Below are positions 12,601-24,018 of a DNA stretch of 64,000 bases, piece by piece (the first letter of the stretch is position 1; every line of letters starts with the position of its first letter). Location: contig JASJFT010000031.1 of NCBI GenBank assembly GCA_030770425.1, forward strand, positions 124,001-188,000, given 5' to 3'. Made by a program: the position numbers and the translations under genes. Origin of the DNA: Darksidea phi (Eukaryota > Ascomycota > Dothideomycetes > Pleosporales > Lentitheciaceae). The notes under the pieces were generated by a model. The model was not told the DNA's origin, did not search any database, and saw only the letters and a list, made by a program, of their open reading frames with translations.

Positions 12601-14581
12601 GGCCCGCTGAGCTGCGTCGGTGCTAGCCGCCATGTGCGCGGACGTGTCGCGTACCACACTGCCCTTCCAGTGTTTTGTGCTTCGGGGCGACGAGCTACGA
12701 GGCGACGAGCTGCAGGCGACGAGCTGCGAGGCGACAAGCTACGAGGCTACGGATCAGAGGAACCGGCGACGGGGCTGGCTGACTGGCGGGAGCGCCCTGA
12801 GATATTGGGCGCCAACGGGATTTATATACGGCCTCTCGAGTAAAGTAGTTTCATGGCTAAATTCCGAGTGCTGTTTGGCCATGCCAGGCCTGTGGCTATG
12901 CCGCTGCTGCACCCGTTGCGTGCAATCCGAGCTCCCCCTGGAGCCCCGGACGGCGCCCATACCACCCCCTCGAACCTGGAATTGCCGTTGGATTGACGCA
13001 CGACTGAGGGCCCTTTGGGACTACCCCATGCGCTGCCGCCGATTCCGCCCGTGCAGCGCTCGACGCTGCTCCCGGGCTGCATGGGTGTCCCTCGTCCCAT
13101 AGACTGTGACAGGCACCTATTGTTCCGTTCTCGCTGAGAACAGGCCTGGCTTCGACATATAGGAGCCTCGTTTGCATCTTGTTTCCAGCCTGCTGGCGTC
13201 CCATCCCGACCTGCCCGTCGCTGTGTTTGCCCTTGACCCCCAGAAGTGCGTCAGCTGGCTGGACGAGCTTCCTTTCATCGCGCTGCCGGCACCCGTGGCC
13301 ACCACCAAAGGAGGAGGACCATCGAGGACCGTCGCGAGGACCATCGCGAGGAGCCATTTCGAACCGGGCGAGGAAGAGGCAAAAGAGTTTGTTCGAGCGG
13401 ATATCGCCCTAGGAGTACATCCAGACCAACGCGTCCTACTGGCCGGACTGGACGTCGATTCACTGCAAGTCACCACGCCGCTCGCCTTTAGCTCCTCGCA
13501 CTGGACCGCGACAGCGACCAGAGGTCGGCCGTGGCGTCGAGCTAGTTCCGCGCCCGTTGAGCGTCCGCGGAGAGGGCAAGAGGACGAGTGCGGAGACGCC
13601 GGTGGCCTGCAGCCCTCTGTTCCCCCGGGAACTGCTCGATCAACACTGCATCTGGGCAGGAGATTGCCCCCCTTCTCCCGCCAACCTCCCCCTCGAGCGC
13701 TCTCAGACGCACGCCGGCGGAGCCATCACTTCTGGACTGGCCGCTGCACCGTCTCGCCGACTTCCGAGGGCGGCGCTTTGTCCTCGGGCCATCCCATCGC
13801 TCTACCACGGTTCTTCTGGAGTCGAGCAGCGGATGCACCAATGCCGGCTCGTTGAACCCCCCCATCGAGGACACGGCGACCAGCACATTGAGGCATTTAG
13901 CATCTCGAGCCCCAGAGATTGGCGCGCCCCTCTGGACTGCGACCGCCATTACGCCATCCCGCCTGGCAGCTGCGTCGGGCGCGGCGAAGGGCTGCTGGAC
14001 GAAGTTTATAGCAGCGCACAGCCTCCGCTACGCAACCATCTGCCCCCTCACACTCCCTGGAACACGACGGCCGGTCGACGAACAGCACCATCCCGCCCGT
14101 GAGCGCGGCTGCTCCTCCGCTCTCCGCTGTCCGCATCTCTCGGCCAGGCACCACTCGCTGGCCCTTCGCTCTGTTCGCCGTACCCGCAAAAACGGCCTCC
14201 TCCGCATGAAAACACGGATTTCGTCCAGCGCAACCACGGCGACCAGGCGTCTTTCGAGCTCCCATTGGGCGCTGTTCTTGTTGGGCGGTGTTGCGGCCTG
14301 AGCACGTGCGAGGAGCCACGCTGCCGAGCAGTTGCGAGCATTTTCGTCGCTGCGGTACGGCAAGCGGGCACCGGCTTTGTCGTCTGGCGCTTCTTCCACG
14401 GTTGCTCGCGCCCTCCCACCTTCCTGCTCTTTTTGGGCGTCCGCTCGCTACCGCTGCTCCGCTATACCTCCGCCGCGCCTCCTTCTACATCGACCCTCGG
14501 GTTTCCAATGCCAGGACTGCGCTTTGTTCGCCATCTCTTCTCCAACATCTCTTACCCCCCAACCCTGTTACAGCTTCATCC
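9664..14581. other. GC-rich gene-free region upstream of the velvet gene
   Basis: About 4.9 kb without a convincing gene. Open frames up to 237 codons occur on both strands between 11.2 and 14.3 kb, but they are Arg/Ala/Pro/Ser-rich, overlap each other and carry no recognisable domain, as expected where stops are rare in GC-rich DNA. The final 100 bp before the velvet start are pyrimidine-rich, like a fungal 5' leader. It may be a long regulatory or transcribed leader region (inference). Confidence 0.55.
12686..12744. repeat. 15-bp minisatellite, four units
   Basis: Four near-identical tandem units of GGCGACGAGCTRCGA, one of them a base short and one with GACAAGCT. It lies inside the GC-rich gene-free region. 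Confidence 0.8.
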
Positions 14582-15659
14582 ATGTACGGATCGCACGCCC
14601 ACATTCCCAGCTACCACCCGTCTGGTGTGACCGGGCTCACGCACTTCTCCAGCGAAGATGTGACGCTCTGGATGCGCCAGCAGCCAAAGGAGGCCTTGCT
14701 CTGCGTCGACGGCAAAGAGAAAGGTGAGCCCCCAAGCCGCCGTGGTAGATGCAGCACGCTGACGGCTGCAGTGCGGAAGCCCGTAGACCCGCCCCCCATC
14801 GTACAGCTCACCATGACCACCCGCTCGGATCCCCCGCAGTGAGTGCCACCGCCGGAGCTGAGCTGAGCGTGAACTGACGCGCAATAGGCACTTCCTGCAG
14901 AGTCCGTACCTGTTTATGTGTGCAAGCCTGTGGCTCCCCGACAGAGACGAACCGTGGAAGGGCGCTCCCACAAAGAGCCTTGCCGGGTCTATGGTCTCAT
15001 CGCTGCATCGATTAAAGGACATCGACAACAAGGACGGCGCCTTTTTTGTGTTTGGTGACATTTCCGTCAAAGTCAGGGGGAGGTTCCGGCTGCGCTTCAG
15101 CCTGTTCGACTATCAAAAGTAGGTCCTCGACAACCTATACTGCGGACATGCGCTGACTACCTGCAGGAGCACGAATGCAGCACACTATCTCGGCGCCGTC
15201 ACATCACTCCCGTTCACCGTGGACCTGCAGAAAGACTACAAAGGTCTGACCGAGTCCACCTACCTCTCCCGCGCGTTCTCCGACCAGGGCGTCAGACTAC
15301 GGCTGCGCAAAGAGCCCAGGACGGTGATAGGCAGCAAGCGCTCGTACGCCTCAGTTGCTCCACCGCCCCCGGAATCGCCTAACAAGCGCCCGCGTGTAAG
15401 CGACGACGAGAGCCACGAGGAGGTTTCCTACGCCCCGTCCCTGCCATCGACGTACAACTCGTTGCCAAGCATGTCGTCGACGTACAACACGACGCCAACC
15501 ATGTCGTCGGCATACAACATGGGACCGGCGATGTCGTCAACTTACAGCATGGCGGCATACCCCTCATCAGACATTCTGGCGCCACAGCATTTATCACAGC
15601 AGCAGTGGCCGACTCCACAGTCGTTCTCGCACTGGTACGATAACGGACAAGTCCCTTGA
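14582..15659 (+). CDS. vosA: Velvet-domain developmental regulator, VosA/Ryp3 type
   Basis: Exons 14582-14723, 14772-14838, 14888-15118 and 15167-15659 encode 310 aa. The velvet domain (about 20-235) shows [68 protein letters not shown] and [20 protein letters not shown]. The LQSPY...[10 protein letters not shown] and SDQG...RKE pattern is that of VosA/Ryp3, not VeA, VelB or VelC. A basic nuclear-localisation-like KRPR follows, then a tail with four imperfect repeats around MSSTYN. VosA-type proteins bind DNA in the nucleus, usually with VelB, and control spore maturation and trehalose. All three introns interrupt the domain with phases that restore it exactly. Confidence 0.92.
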
Positions 15660-17073
15660 GGCGTACTTGTATCCGATCCGGCATGCTTTTTAGATCGGGG
15701 ACGGCGCACACGGAAGGGTTCTCGAGCATAGTATCTAGTCCTTTAATAATATTTTCTCCACTCCCGGAACAGTCCAGCTTGAGCTTGGGCTCGAGCTCCA
15801 AGCTATGGTGGCGGTCTACGCTCTGGAAGATGGCTGTTGTAATCGCACGCGCAGCTGCATGGCGTTCAATATCATGTCAAATACTTCTTCTTCTCGGCCT
15901 GAATCTGCGCACGGCCCGAGAACGATTCGTTACGTACCTATTCATCAGCGCGGAAAATGCCAAGTGAAATCGCTAGCTTGGGATTGTATATTACATAGAT
16001 TGCCACTTTCTAGCTAGCACATGCACGCTCTGAAGCGAATAGTAGTGAAAGTGTATTCAGAAAGGCCTAGATGTCCACACCTATGTGTGATGTGTTGTAT
16101 GTAGTGCGTAGTGCAGTGCATAGTATAGTATGAAGGCAGTAAGCCAAGCAAAGAAGAAGTGTCCGTCGCCGAGTCATGGGTCGGATAAGTGCCTAGTGTT
16201 CTTGTGTGTAGGGGTGGTGACGGGACATGTAGCATCTAGATTTAGGGTAGCGCGGTGCGGTCGCGGTTGCGGTGAGGGGAGTGAGAAGAGTGAGGGGGGA
16301 GGGTGGTGAGTCTAGTCATAAATCATGTGATTTTGACGCGTTTGGGTGTGCGGGGGTAAAGTAAGGGGGCGTTAGAGCATTAAACATGAAACTGGTTAGA
16401 GTAGGAAAGTAGTATAGAGTAAAAGCGTTGTTTGGTTGGGGGTGGGGAGGGGTGGGAGATGGAGGAGAGATGATGGGGGAGATGGGAGACGGGAGATGGG
16501 AGATGATGGATGGAGATGGGGATGGAAGGCGAACTGAATCGAAATCGTATGATTTTCTGAGGGTTGGACTTGGGGGTGAGATTGATTTTTGGAATGGTGT
16601 TGTTTTGGATGGAGGATGTTGGGCTGGGCTGGGCTGGGCTGGGCTGGGAGGGAGTTTGGGGTGCGGAGGGGATAGTAAGGAAATGGGGAGTAAGGAGATG
16701 GGAAGGGGAGGAGATAGAGAGCGGACGGGATACACATCGATTGTCACGCGAACAAAACTGAAAGATGGCTATCGAAAGCTTATATTAATCCTATCAGCGA
16801 CATAAGAGTCGGGCTATAAAAGACCGGTGGACGAGAGCGTTACTTGCGTCTCGCGACGGATCGCTGAAGCTATCCGGCGAAAATTGCACATACAACCCAC
16901 CGTCCATGTCGAAATCGTGATAGGCAAGAAAGGGCGAATCATGCATGTACGATCGCCTGCCGTGTTTCTTCGCATCCCCATATCGTCGTTCGCCATGTGG
17001 AAGAGCGGGCGCGGACCTAGTCATAGAGAGACTGTCGTTTGGTACCGTTGCACTGCTCAGCTTGGGGCATTGT
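15660..17073. other. Convergent spacer between velvet gene and Hsp70-like gene
   Basis: 3' flank of two converging genes. The middle (about 16.25-16.72 kb) is strongly G-rich on the plus strand with many GGGAGATG-like words. The overlapping open frames on both strands are low-complexity and not supported as genes. Confidence 0.6.
16621..16645. repeat. (GGGCT)5 tandem repeat
   Basis: Five perfect GGGCT units in a G-rich, C-poor strand segment with G-runs that could fold into G-quadruplex-like structure. Confidence 0.85.
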
Positions 17074-19181
17074 TTAAGCGTAGTTCGCTGTGATTGAACC
17101 GTACTTCATGCCATTGACAGACACCGAGAACTCGAGCGAGGAATGAACAGCTATTTCCACATCGTGGAGCAGATATTTGTACCGGATTCCCTTGGGATTG
17201 TAAAGCGTCCGGAACTCGCTCTCAGGGACGGAGCTAAGATCAATCACGAGCTCAGCAACTGTAAAGACATTCTAATAAAATCAGTCGGGATGGTCTCTCA
17301 TATCATGAATAAGGTTACTTACTAGATCCTTCGAGCGATGCGGCGCCCTTCCCGCATCGGAAGCCATAAGCGGGGTACCCATAATTCTACGTTCGTCTTC
17401 GTAGAATTTGCAACACAATGCAATCTTTCCATGAACCTGCTCGGAAGTTGAAAGGTCTTGGCCCTTGTTAATCAGCCATTTCATCTGGTTATTCGCGCGC
17501 TTTTCCCCTGTGTACGGGCAGATATATGAGTCAGATTCGCGGTGCTTATTGCGATCGAAAAGTTGACTACAAGAAGTGCCGTAATGACGGCGACATTTGC
17601 GGAACTTGACGGGGGTTCGGCCATCGCTCTCAAGACCTTTTACCGTTGCACCGCGAACAATGGCAGACCAGCTACAGTAAACGTCAGTAGAGTTACGACC
17701 GATGATAGAGCATCATGCTGTACGTACGCGTACACTGGCTTGATTGCCTGAATACCCTGAGCTTTGGCCATCGCACTAATACTACCGTATATATAGGGCG
17801 ACTCTGCGAAACCGCCGACCATGAACACATACTACACTATTGTCAGATTCTGGCCATGTAGCCCTGGAGGAATGGAGTGCTTCTCACCTTCAATTCAGTT
17901 CTGCCACTCATACGCGCTTGGCGAAACTGCTCCATCAAGAGCTCTCGGGTCCTACGTAACGGAAACTCGAACATCTCCTCCATGTCGGACCTAGTAGAAG
18001 TCAATCATCAATCACTAATCGCAATCCACGGGTGGAAGCAGATTGGAGTTGTACTTACGCTGTGATGAGAATATCTCCATCACACATTCCTCGATCTTCA
18101 TCATCAATAGCGCTCAGAGGGGCTGGAAGGCGCAAATAGTAGTCCTCATCCCCAGAGAAGCCACTCTTCGCAGTCATGATGAACTCTTGGACCATTCTAC
18201 TCAACTTAGGCGGCAATGAAGTGCGAGACAATTCATCTACACGGCAACCGGCAATCTTGACGAAATCTTCGACACCAAGTTTGTTCTCCAACCACAGAAG
18301 GAAGCCACGGTCGACGAAGCTACCACCGCATTGATCGCCAGTACCGACTGTGGCTTCTTCGACAGCCGTAGGTTCGGTACCTGCCACTCGGTACGAGATT
18401 AGGTCAACGGTACCGCCGCCCATATCGCAGACGACAAAGCCATCGCCAACTGCCAACTGTTCATCGTGAACGCTTCCCTTCAAGGACTTGATGGTATAGA
18501 TAGCAGCCGCCTCGGGTTCTGTCGCCGTTACGACGCGCTTCAGCTGCGGGAACTCGCCAGTATTGAATCCAGCTTTAGATACGGCTTGCAAAGTTCGATT
18601 CTTCGCACCATCCGACCAGACTGCCGGGACAGTAACTACCAGGGTAATGGGCAGCGTCATCCACAGTTCGCGACCGTACTGGTTATCGAGATTCTTGAGG
18701 AGATGCTCTTTGATCTTTGCGAGAAAGTCTGCGATGATGTCGACAGGCCGCTTCTGATCTGCACCATTACCAAGGGTCAAAGATGCGAGCTCTAGGCGAA
18801 TATTCTCAGCTTCGCCGGTTTTTGGACTATCAAGCTCCAACTTGGTCCACATATGTCGCTTCTTATGTGGTGGAATTAGAGAGCCCCAACGTATGCCCTC
18901 CGCAAGGTAAGCAATCTCGCTTGGGACTTTCTCTTTCGTTCCAATCATAGTATGAGCAGCAGGCCAATCCTGTATGACTTGGATGCGCTCTTCGGTCCCG
19001 CTCGTATCCGAAGTTTCGCAGAAGGACACGCCTGTTTATGTCAGAATCACTGCGCAAATGGCAGAGGGAAACCCCTCACCCGTATAGGTCGTGCCATAGT
19101 CGAGCCCTAATCACACGGTGTCAGTTGTGTCAGCCAAATAAGTAAGTGATACTGACCGATCACCAGTCTATTGCTCAACAT
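17074..19181 (-). CDS. HSPA12/Hsp70-like ATPase, copy A
   Basis: Seven exons, in gene order 19181-19157, 19106-19080, 19031-18059, 17990-17888, 17831-17728, 17671-17323, 17271-17074, give 592 aa. Actin/Hsp70-type nucleotide-binding motifs are present: phosphate-1 GLDYGTTYTGVSF (split by two introns), TVPAVWSDGAKNRT, ATEPEAAAIYT, phosphate-2 CDMGGGTVDLISY, GTGDQCGGSFVDRGF and adenosine motif FMVGGFAESPYIY. The remaining 180 residues (ARGA-like VRGATVKGL, then KCRRHYG) are short and unlike a DnaK substrate-binding domain, the layout of fungal HSPA12-like proteins. The last acceptor was chosen as TTATTAG because it keeps frame with copy B. It is divergent with the coiled-coil gene at 19683. Such proteins should bind and hydrolyse ATP in the cytosol; the client is unknown. 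Confidence 0.88.
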
Positions 19182-19682
19182 CTTGATGGCTTACTGGCTG
19201 TTGGTACCGGCTGCAGGTAACTTTGAGTACTATCGACAGCGGCGAATTTGTAGCGATGGGGCGGGGTGATTAGCGAAGGGGTGGAGGTAAGAGGCGCGTC
19301 TTCAAAGTTTCGGCCGCGACAAGTCTGGCTGTCGTCCCGGTGACAAGCTTTTTCCGGGGCTATAGTGAAGGCGAAAAGCTCGCTCTTGGACTAGTACGCA
19401 AATTACACACGGATCAAAAATCATGTAGCCGAAGAGGCGGACATGCGCTTCACCTTCACCGCTTCCCCACCAGCGAGGCTAAGTGTCGGACGCCGTGAGC
19501 TTTTAAAGTTCTCCCACTCTCCTCACAAGTTGTCCCTGGCAAATCGAACACGAATGGTGTGGCTAAGTAAGAGTCGTGCCTCTTACTCTACAGACTGCTC
19601 ACATTAATTATAGTTTGCAGAAACCTTTAGAGGCTTGAAGAGGTCCCTTGGAACCACGACCGGTACTTTCCAGAAGAACAGA
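19182..19682. promoter_or_regulatory. Bidirectional promoter of pair 1 (Hsp70-like A / coiled-coil C)
   Basis: The 501-bp spacer is the only upstream sequence for both start codons, so both promoters must lie here. It contains the word CGGTGAAGGTGAA on the minus strand at 19449-19461, which also occurs in the equivalent spacer of pair 2. No clear TATA box seen. Confidence 0.6.
19449..19461 (-). promoter_or_regulatory. Shared 13-bp word in divergent promoter 1
   Basis: CGGTGAAGGTGAA, read on the minus strand; identical to 24217-24229 in the second divergent promoter but in opposite orientation. It could be a control site or chance: an 11-base match also lies near 49711 outside the block. Confidence 0.35.
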
Positions 19683-21383
19683 ATGACGGCAGCCCCTCGT
19701 ACACAAAACGCGAAACCTGTTGAGAAGAAAGAAACCACAGCCTCCGAGACACAGGACACAATGGGTTCCCTGAGTTCCACGCTGCGTGACACCCACACAT
19801 CCGAGCCTCAACCTCGCGGTCGGCGATGCATCACTATGGGAGCCAACGATCACCCTTGTGAACAAGACAGCTCTGCCGAGACCAATTGCCAACGCGAGAA
19901 GCGACAGTCTCGGAACCGAGGCACCCCCAAGGAAGCGGAAGTCGGGCGTGAGAAACATCAGTCTCGTGACAGAAGCGAAATCGCTGGAAGAATCGAACAG
20001 CCTTCTGTAACACATCAATCCAGCAACGAGATTACTTCCACGGAAGATCAATCCAAGACTGCTATACCATCCTCTTACGAAGACGCGGTCAACAACCCAA
20101 CCGCAGACCAGCTGATGCTGCAGAACCAAGAGCTTCAAACCCGGATCGAAAAAATCCTCAAGCGTGAGGAGGGTTGGAAGGGTCGTTACAAATATCTTCT
20201 GGGGAAATGTGTCCTACCTTACGCCGCGCAGAAAAGGCTGAAGTACAGCGATATCAATGCAACTGCCATCGATCATGTCATTCGTCCTCTGCTTCAAGAT
20301 GCACAGGACGCCACTCCACTCCGCAACAAGGTGCTGCTGCTTCAGAAAGGTATGCTCGCGAATGTTGAGAAGGTGGAATCGATGTCCGACGATCAATTTA
20401 AGCAAGCCTTCCGTTCACTTGCTGCCTCCATCAAGACCTTGAGCCGCAATATCAAATTCAGCTCTGATGTCGACGTTCGGCAAGCCCTCACCCCTTGCGT
20501 TCTTGTCAGCAAGGCCCAGGAGCAGCACTGGTCCTCCAGTCGGCGTAAGAAGTACTTGGTAGAAGCCTTCGTCTGGTCCGTCCTCATCACCAATGTGTTC
20601 CAGACACCGTTCAAAATCTTTGGCCAAGCCTGTGACTATACGATTCAGGCCCTCTACAAAGGAATTTTCGGTGACCAACATCATACTCAGCTGCCGGTGC
20701 CTTCTGAGTTGGCGGAGCGATGGAGGTGTACTACGGTTGAGCACCTCGTGGGAAGGGTGGGTAGCGAAGTCATCACTCATGGTGTGAAGTTGAATATGGA
20801 CACGGATATAGAGGACGGTATCTTGCACGCACGAGGATATACTGCAGATGTCATTGCCTCGAATCTCTGTCACATCGCGCCGAGCACAAACTTTGTACCC
20901 CTGGAGGCCATTGTCAACAAGTCATTTGCGCTCGCATTGCAAATGTCCCTCCAGCGTTGCCGAGTTCACGTCATTTACCCCAGCATCGGCGATGCCTACC
21001 TGAAGGGCGAAACCCTACATCTCGCCAATGTCCCAGACAGCGAGCATGTGGAGGAGGGATATGTGGCATTTACTATCAACCCAGGACTCGTGAAGTGGGG
21101 TGATGCCCATGGGAAGAACCTGGACGAACAACTCGATCTGGTCCCTGCGGAGGTATTCGTTGAGCCTTTCATCGAAGAGAACATATCTGCCGCGGAAGGG
21201 GGCGTTGAAGTTCTTATCGACGGCCTCGAGCCTTCTAATGCTCTCAAATCTCCATCAGAGAAGGTCGATCGTTTTGGCGCCGAACTAGATGTTGTTATCA
21301 AGAAGGTACATGCCATGGACTCAGATGTTGAAGCTCTCGCCAACGGTACCGAAACCTCTGACCAGGACCAGAGTCTCATCTAG
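19683..21383 (+). CDS. Coiled-coil partner protein, copy C (family not recognised)
   Basis: Intronless, 566 aa. The start MTAAPRTQNAKP matches the paralogue start MTSAPQSAKKG at 24545. Residues 1-140 are polar, charged and probably disordered. A short coiled coil follows (LMLQNQELQTRIEKIL, about 142-160). The rest aligns with the paralogue: SDDQFKQAFRSLAASIKTL, VEAFVWSVLI, LPVPSELAERWRCTTVEHLV (about 340), ALQMSLQRCRVHVIYPSIGD (about 420) and PGLVKWGDAHGKNLD (about 470). I cannot assign a known domain. There is no signal peptide or membrane segment. Divergent with the Hsp70-like gene A across 501 bp, repeated in pair 2, which points to joint function (inference). Confidence 0.85.
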   Translation: MTAAPRTQNAKPVEKKETTASETQDTMGSLSSTLRDTHTSEPQPRGRRCITMGANDHPCEQDSSAETNCQREKRQSRNRGTPKEAEVGREKHQSRDRSEIAGRIEQPSVTHQSSNEITSTEDQSKTAIPSSYEDAVNNPTADQLMLQNQELQTRIEKILKREEGWKGRYKYLLGKCVLPYAAQKRLKYSDINATAIDHVIRPLLQDAQDATPLRNKVLLLQKGMLANVEKVESMSDDQFKQAFRSLAASIKTLSRNIKFSSDVDVRQALTPCVLVSKAQEQHWSSSRRKKYLVEAFVWSVLITNVFQTPFKIFGQACDYTIQALYKGIFGDQHHTQLPVPSELAERWRCTTVEHLVGRVGSEVITHGVKLNMDTDIEDGILHARGYTADVIASNLCHIAPSTNFVPLEAIVNKSFALALQMSLQRCRVHVIYPSIGDAYLKGETLHLANVPDSEHVEEGYVAFTINPGLVKWGDAHGKNLDEQLDLVPAEVFVEPFIEENISAAEGGVEVLIDGLEPSNALKSPSEKVDRFGAELDVVIKKVHAMDSDVEALANGTETSDQDQSLI

Positions 21384-21939
21384 ATCTCGCTTTCACCACG
21401 CTTCCCTTCAGCAAGTCGTAGGTCGCAAGACACGATGTTCGTTCCGCTCTCTTCTCGTTGGCATCGGATGAGCATTCTTTGACCCGCTTTTTTTTGTTGG
21501 GACCATAGTGGGGAAGCTTATATGGCATGGGATTTCTTTCGAACTCACTTCCTTGTTATCAGGACGAATATGGGTGGATTACACGACAAAAAATCACTTT
21601 CAGCTTTTATTGGCTTTAAAGTACAAAGGGGATTGTTTGATCAGGGGTGAGAAAGGGATAGGGTGATGGCTATGGAAGATTTATATTCCTGTCCAAAAGT
21701 AACGAGATATCTGAAAAGGTGATTCTTGTAGAATCTCGTTACTAGAAAAGCTCTTAAATCGTGAATAGATGCTCCAAGACATTCGCATGCTCGTAACGCG
21801 CCTTTGCCCCTAGGTAAATGAAAAATAAAAGTATGCCGGCCCGCATCTGATATTGTCCAATAACACTTCTGTATTCCGCCCCAAGCCTGGATCCAAATCC
21901 GAATAGCGGTTCGAAAGCCCAATCGCTGTTACCCTATGT
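21384..21939. other. Convergent spacer between pair 1 and pair 2
   Basis: 3' flanks of the coiled-coil gene C and Hsp70-like gene B. No gene seen. It marks the junction of the two duplicated modules. Confidence 0.6.
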
Positions 21940-24018
21940 TCAGTCGTACTCTGCTGTGACTGAGCCGTACCTCTTTCCACCAATAGATAGCGAGAACTCG
22001 ATGGTGGATTGGACTGATATGTGTACCTCGAAACCCAGCGTATAATAGAGCCTACCGGAGACATGGCGTTGCTTACGGAACAGTCTCTGGGGAACCTGAC
22101 CCAGGTCGATACGTAGCTTGGTGAGTTGGTATACGGCCTAGCATTGTTAGCACAAACACTCGCAAAGAAACTCAAACGAATTCTCACCTGATCTTTAGAG
22201 TGGCTCGGGGCGCTGTCCATATCAGTAGCTACGAGTGTCTTCTTCAGTTTTCTCTCCTCACCCTCCCAGAACTTTTTACGCAGAACGAATTTTCCATGAG
22301 AGGAGTCGGAAGTGGAGAGGTCTTGGTCTTTCTTGATAAGCCAGGCCACCTGGTGATCTACACGCTTAATTCCCGTAAACTCGTCGATGTAGGAGTCGGA
22401 CTCGCGATGTTTCCCTGCTATGAACCGGGGAGAGAAGATGGTACCATAGTGACGGCGGCATTTTCGAATTTTCACGGCGGCGTTCCAGCCTCCCTCAAGG
22501 CCTTTGGCTACTGCACCTCGGACAACAGCTGTCCAGCTGATATTATTTGTTACTAATGAACGACAGACAAGAAATACTGCGATGAACTTACGCATAGTCT
22601 GGTCTAATGACCTCGATGCCGTGACCCTGGGCGAGCGCACATATCTGACGGTACATATATGGAGATTCGGAGAACCCACCGACCAAGAATATATACTAGC
22701 GGTTGGTTAGACATGGTTGTCCATTTGGATTAGAGTTGGGTAGAAATAGATACCTTGATCTTGGCTTTACCACTGCGTCCCGCCATCTGAAGTTGTTCTT
22801 CAAGAAGCTCTCGTGTCCTGCGAACTGGAAATTGGAACATCTCCATCAAATCATACCTAGTTAACTTAGATACAGGTGATAAATTCAGTATGGAGCAACT
22901 TACTTGGAAATTTCGATTTCTCCGCCGGAGACCTTGCGCTCCTTATCTGTGAGATCGCACAATTGACCCGGCAGACTCAGCAGGTATTTACAATCCTCTC
23001 CGTCAAAATTGCACTTAATCTCCTGCGCAAAGTCTCGGACCAACCTAACCATTCCTTTCGAAAGGGAAATATGTGGTAAATCTTTTGCGGGCCAACCAGC
23101 GATTTTGATGAAATCTTCGATACCGAGTCTTCCTTCAAGCCACTCAAGGAACCCTCGGTCCACGTAAATGCTTCCGCATTGGTCTCCACTACCGCGAGTG
23201 ATTTCTTCAAGGTCCTTCCCATTCCGAAGATAGGAGATGAGATCAACTGTGCCGCCGCCCATATCACAGACTACAATACCATCGTTCACAGCCACAAGCT
23301 CGCTCTTGATGCTTCCTTGCTGTGAGTTCATTGTGTATACTGCAGCTGCTTCGGGCTCAGTGACAGTTAATGTGTGCTTCAGCTGCGGGAGTTCGGTGTT
23401 GTTGAAACCGGCATTGGAAACAGCCTGCAATGTACGGTCCTTCGCAGCGTCTGACCATACGGCTGGCACAGTGATGACCAGCGTGATAGGAAGTTGGCGC
23501 CACAACTTCTTGCCATACTGTCCATCTAGAACGTGCACCAAGTGGTTTAGGAGCTCGGCAAGATAGTCGGCTGCGACGTTCTGGGGTGACTTTATATCCG
23601 TCACTCCTCCACTGGCTGAAGAGGGCAATTCGCGGCGGTTCCTAGTATCGACACTCGTCTTCGGAGGATCGAGATCGAGCTTTGTCCATGCATGGTGTGG
23701 CATCGTTGCCTGGACTTGGTAGCCCCAGAGTACCCCATTTGGAACATAGGCTAAAGTGCTGGGGACCTTCTCGTTCGTACCGATTCCGCCTGGCCAGGTG
23801 TGGATAACCTGCATGTTCGGTTCGCGGCTGTCCGAATTGGAAACCTCGCAAAAGGCCATTCCTGCATGATTTAGTTGGTGCATGTCTCGGAGATCTGAAG
23901 AAGCTACTTACCACTGAATGTCGTACCATAATCTAGCCCTATGTTTCATTAGAGCCGACACCGGAGGAGTAGAAGTTAGCGAATACTTACCTACGACAAG
24001 CTTACTAGCGGCAACCAT
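21940..24018 (-). CDS. HSPA12/Hsp70-like ATPase, copy B
   Basis: Seven exons, in gene order 24018-23991, 23938-23912, 23861-22904, 22856-22754, 22695-22592, 22536-22188, 22137-21940, give 588 aa. Exons 2, 4, 5, 6 and 7 are 27, 103, 104, 349 and 198 nt, exactly as in copy A; only exons 1 and 3 differ, by whole codons. Nucleotide-binding motifs are GLDYGTTFSGMAF, TVPAVWSDAAKDRT, TEPEAAAVYT, CDMGGGTVDLISY, GSGDQCGSIYVDRGF and FLVGGFSESPYMY. The C-terminal part keeps VRGAVAKGLEGG and KCRRHYG and ends GGKRYGSVTAEYD. The protein is clearly diverged from copy A, so the duplication is old. It is divergent with the coiled-coil gene at 24545. Confidence 0.88.

Noticed and set aside
13172..14301. Two overlapping plus-strand open frames of 227 and 237 codons
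   Set aside because: Different frames over the same DNA, low complexity, no domain and no consistent splice structure.
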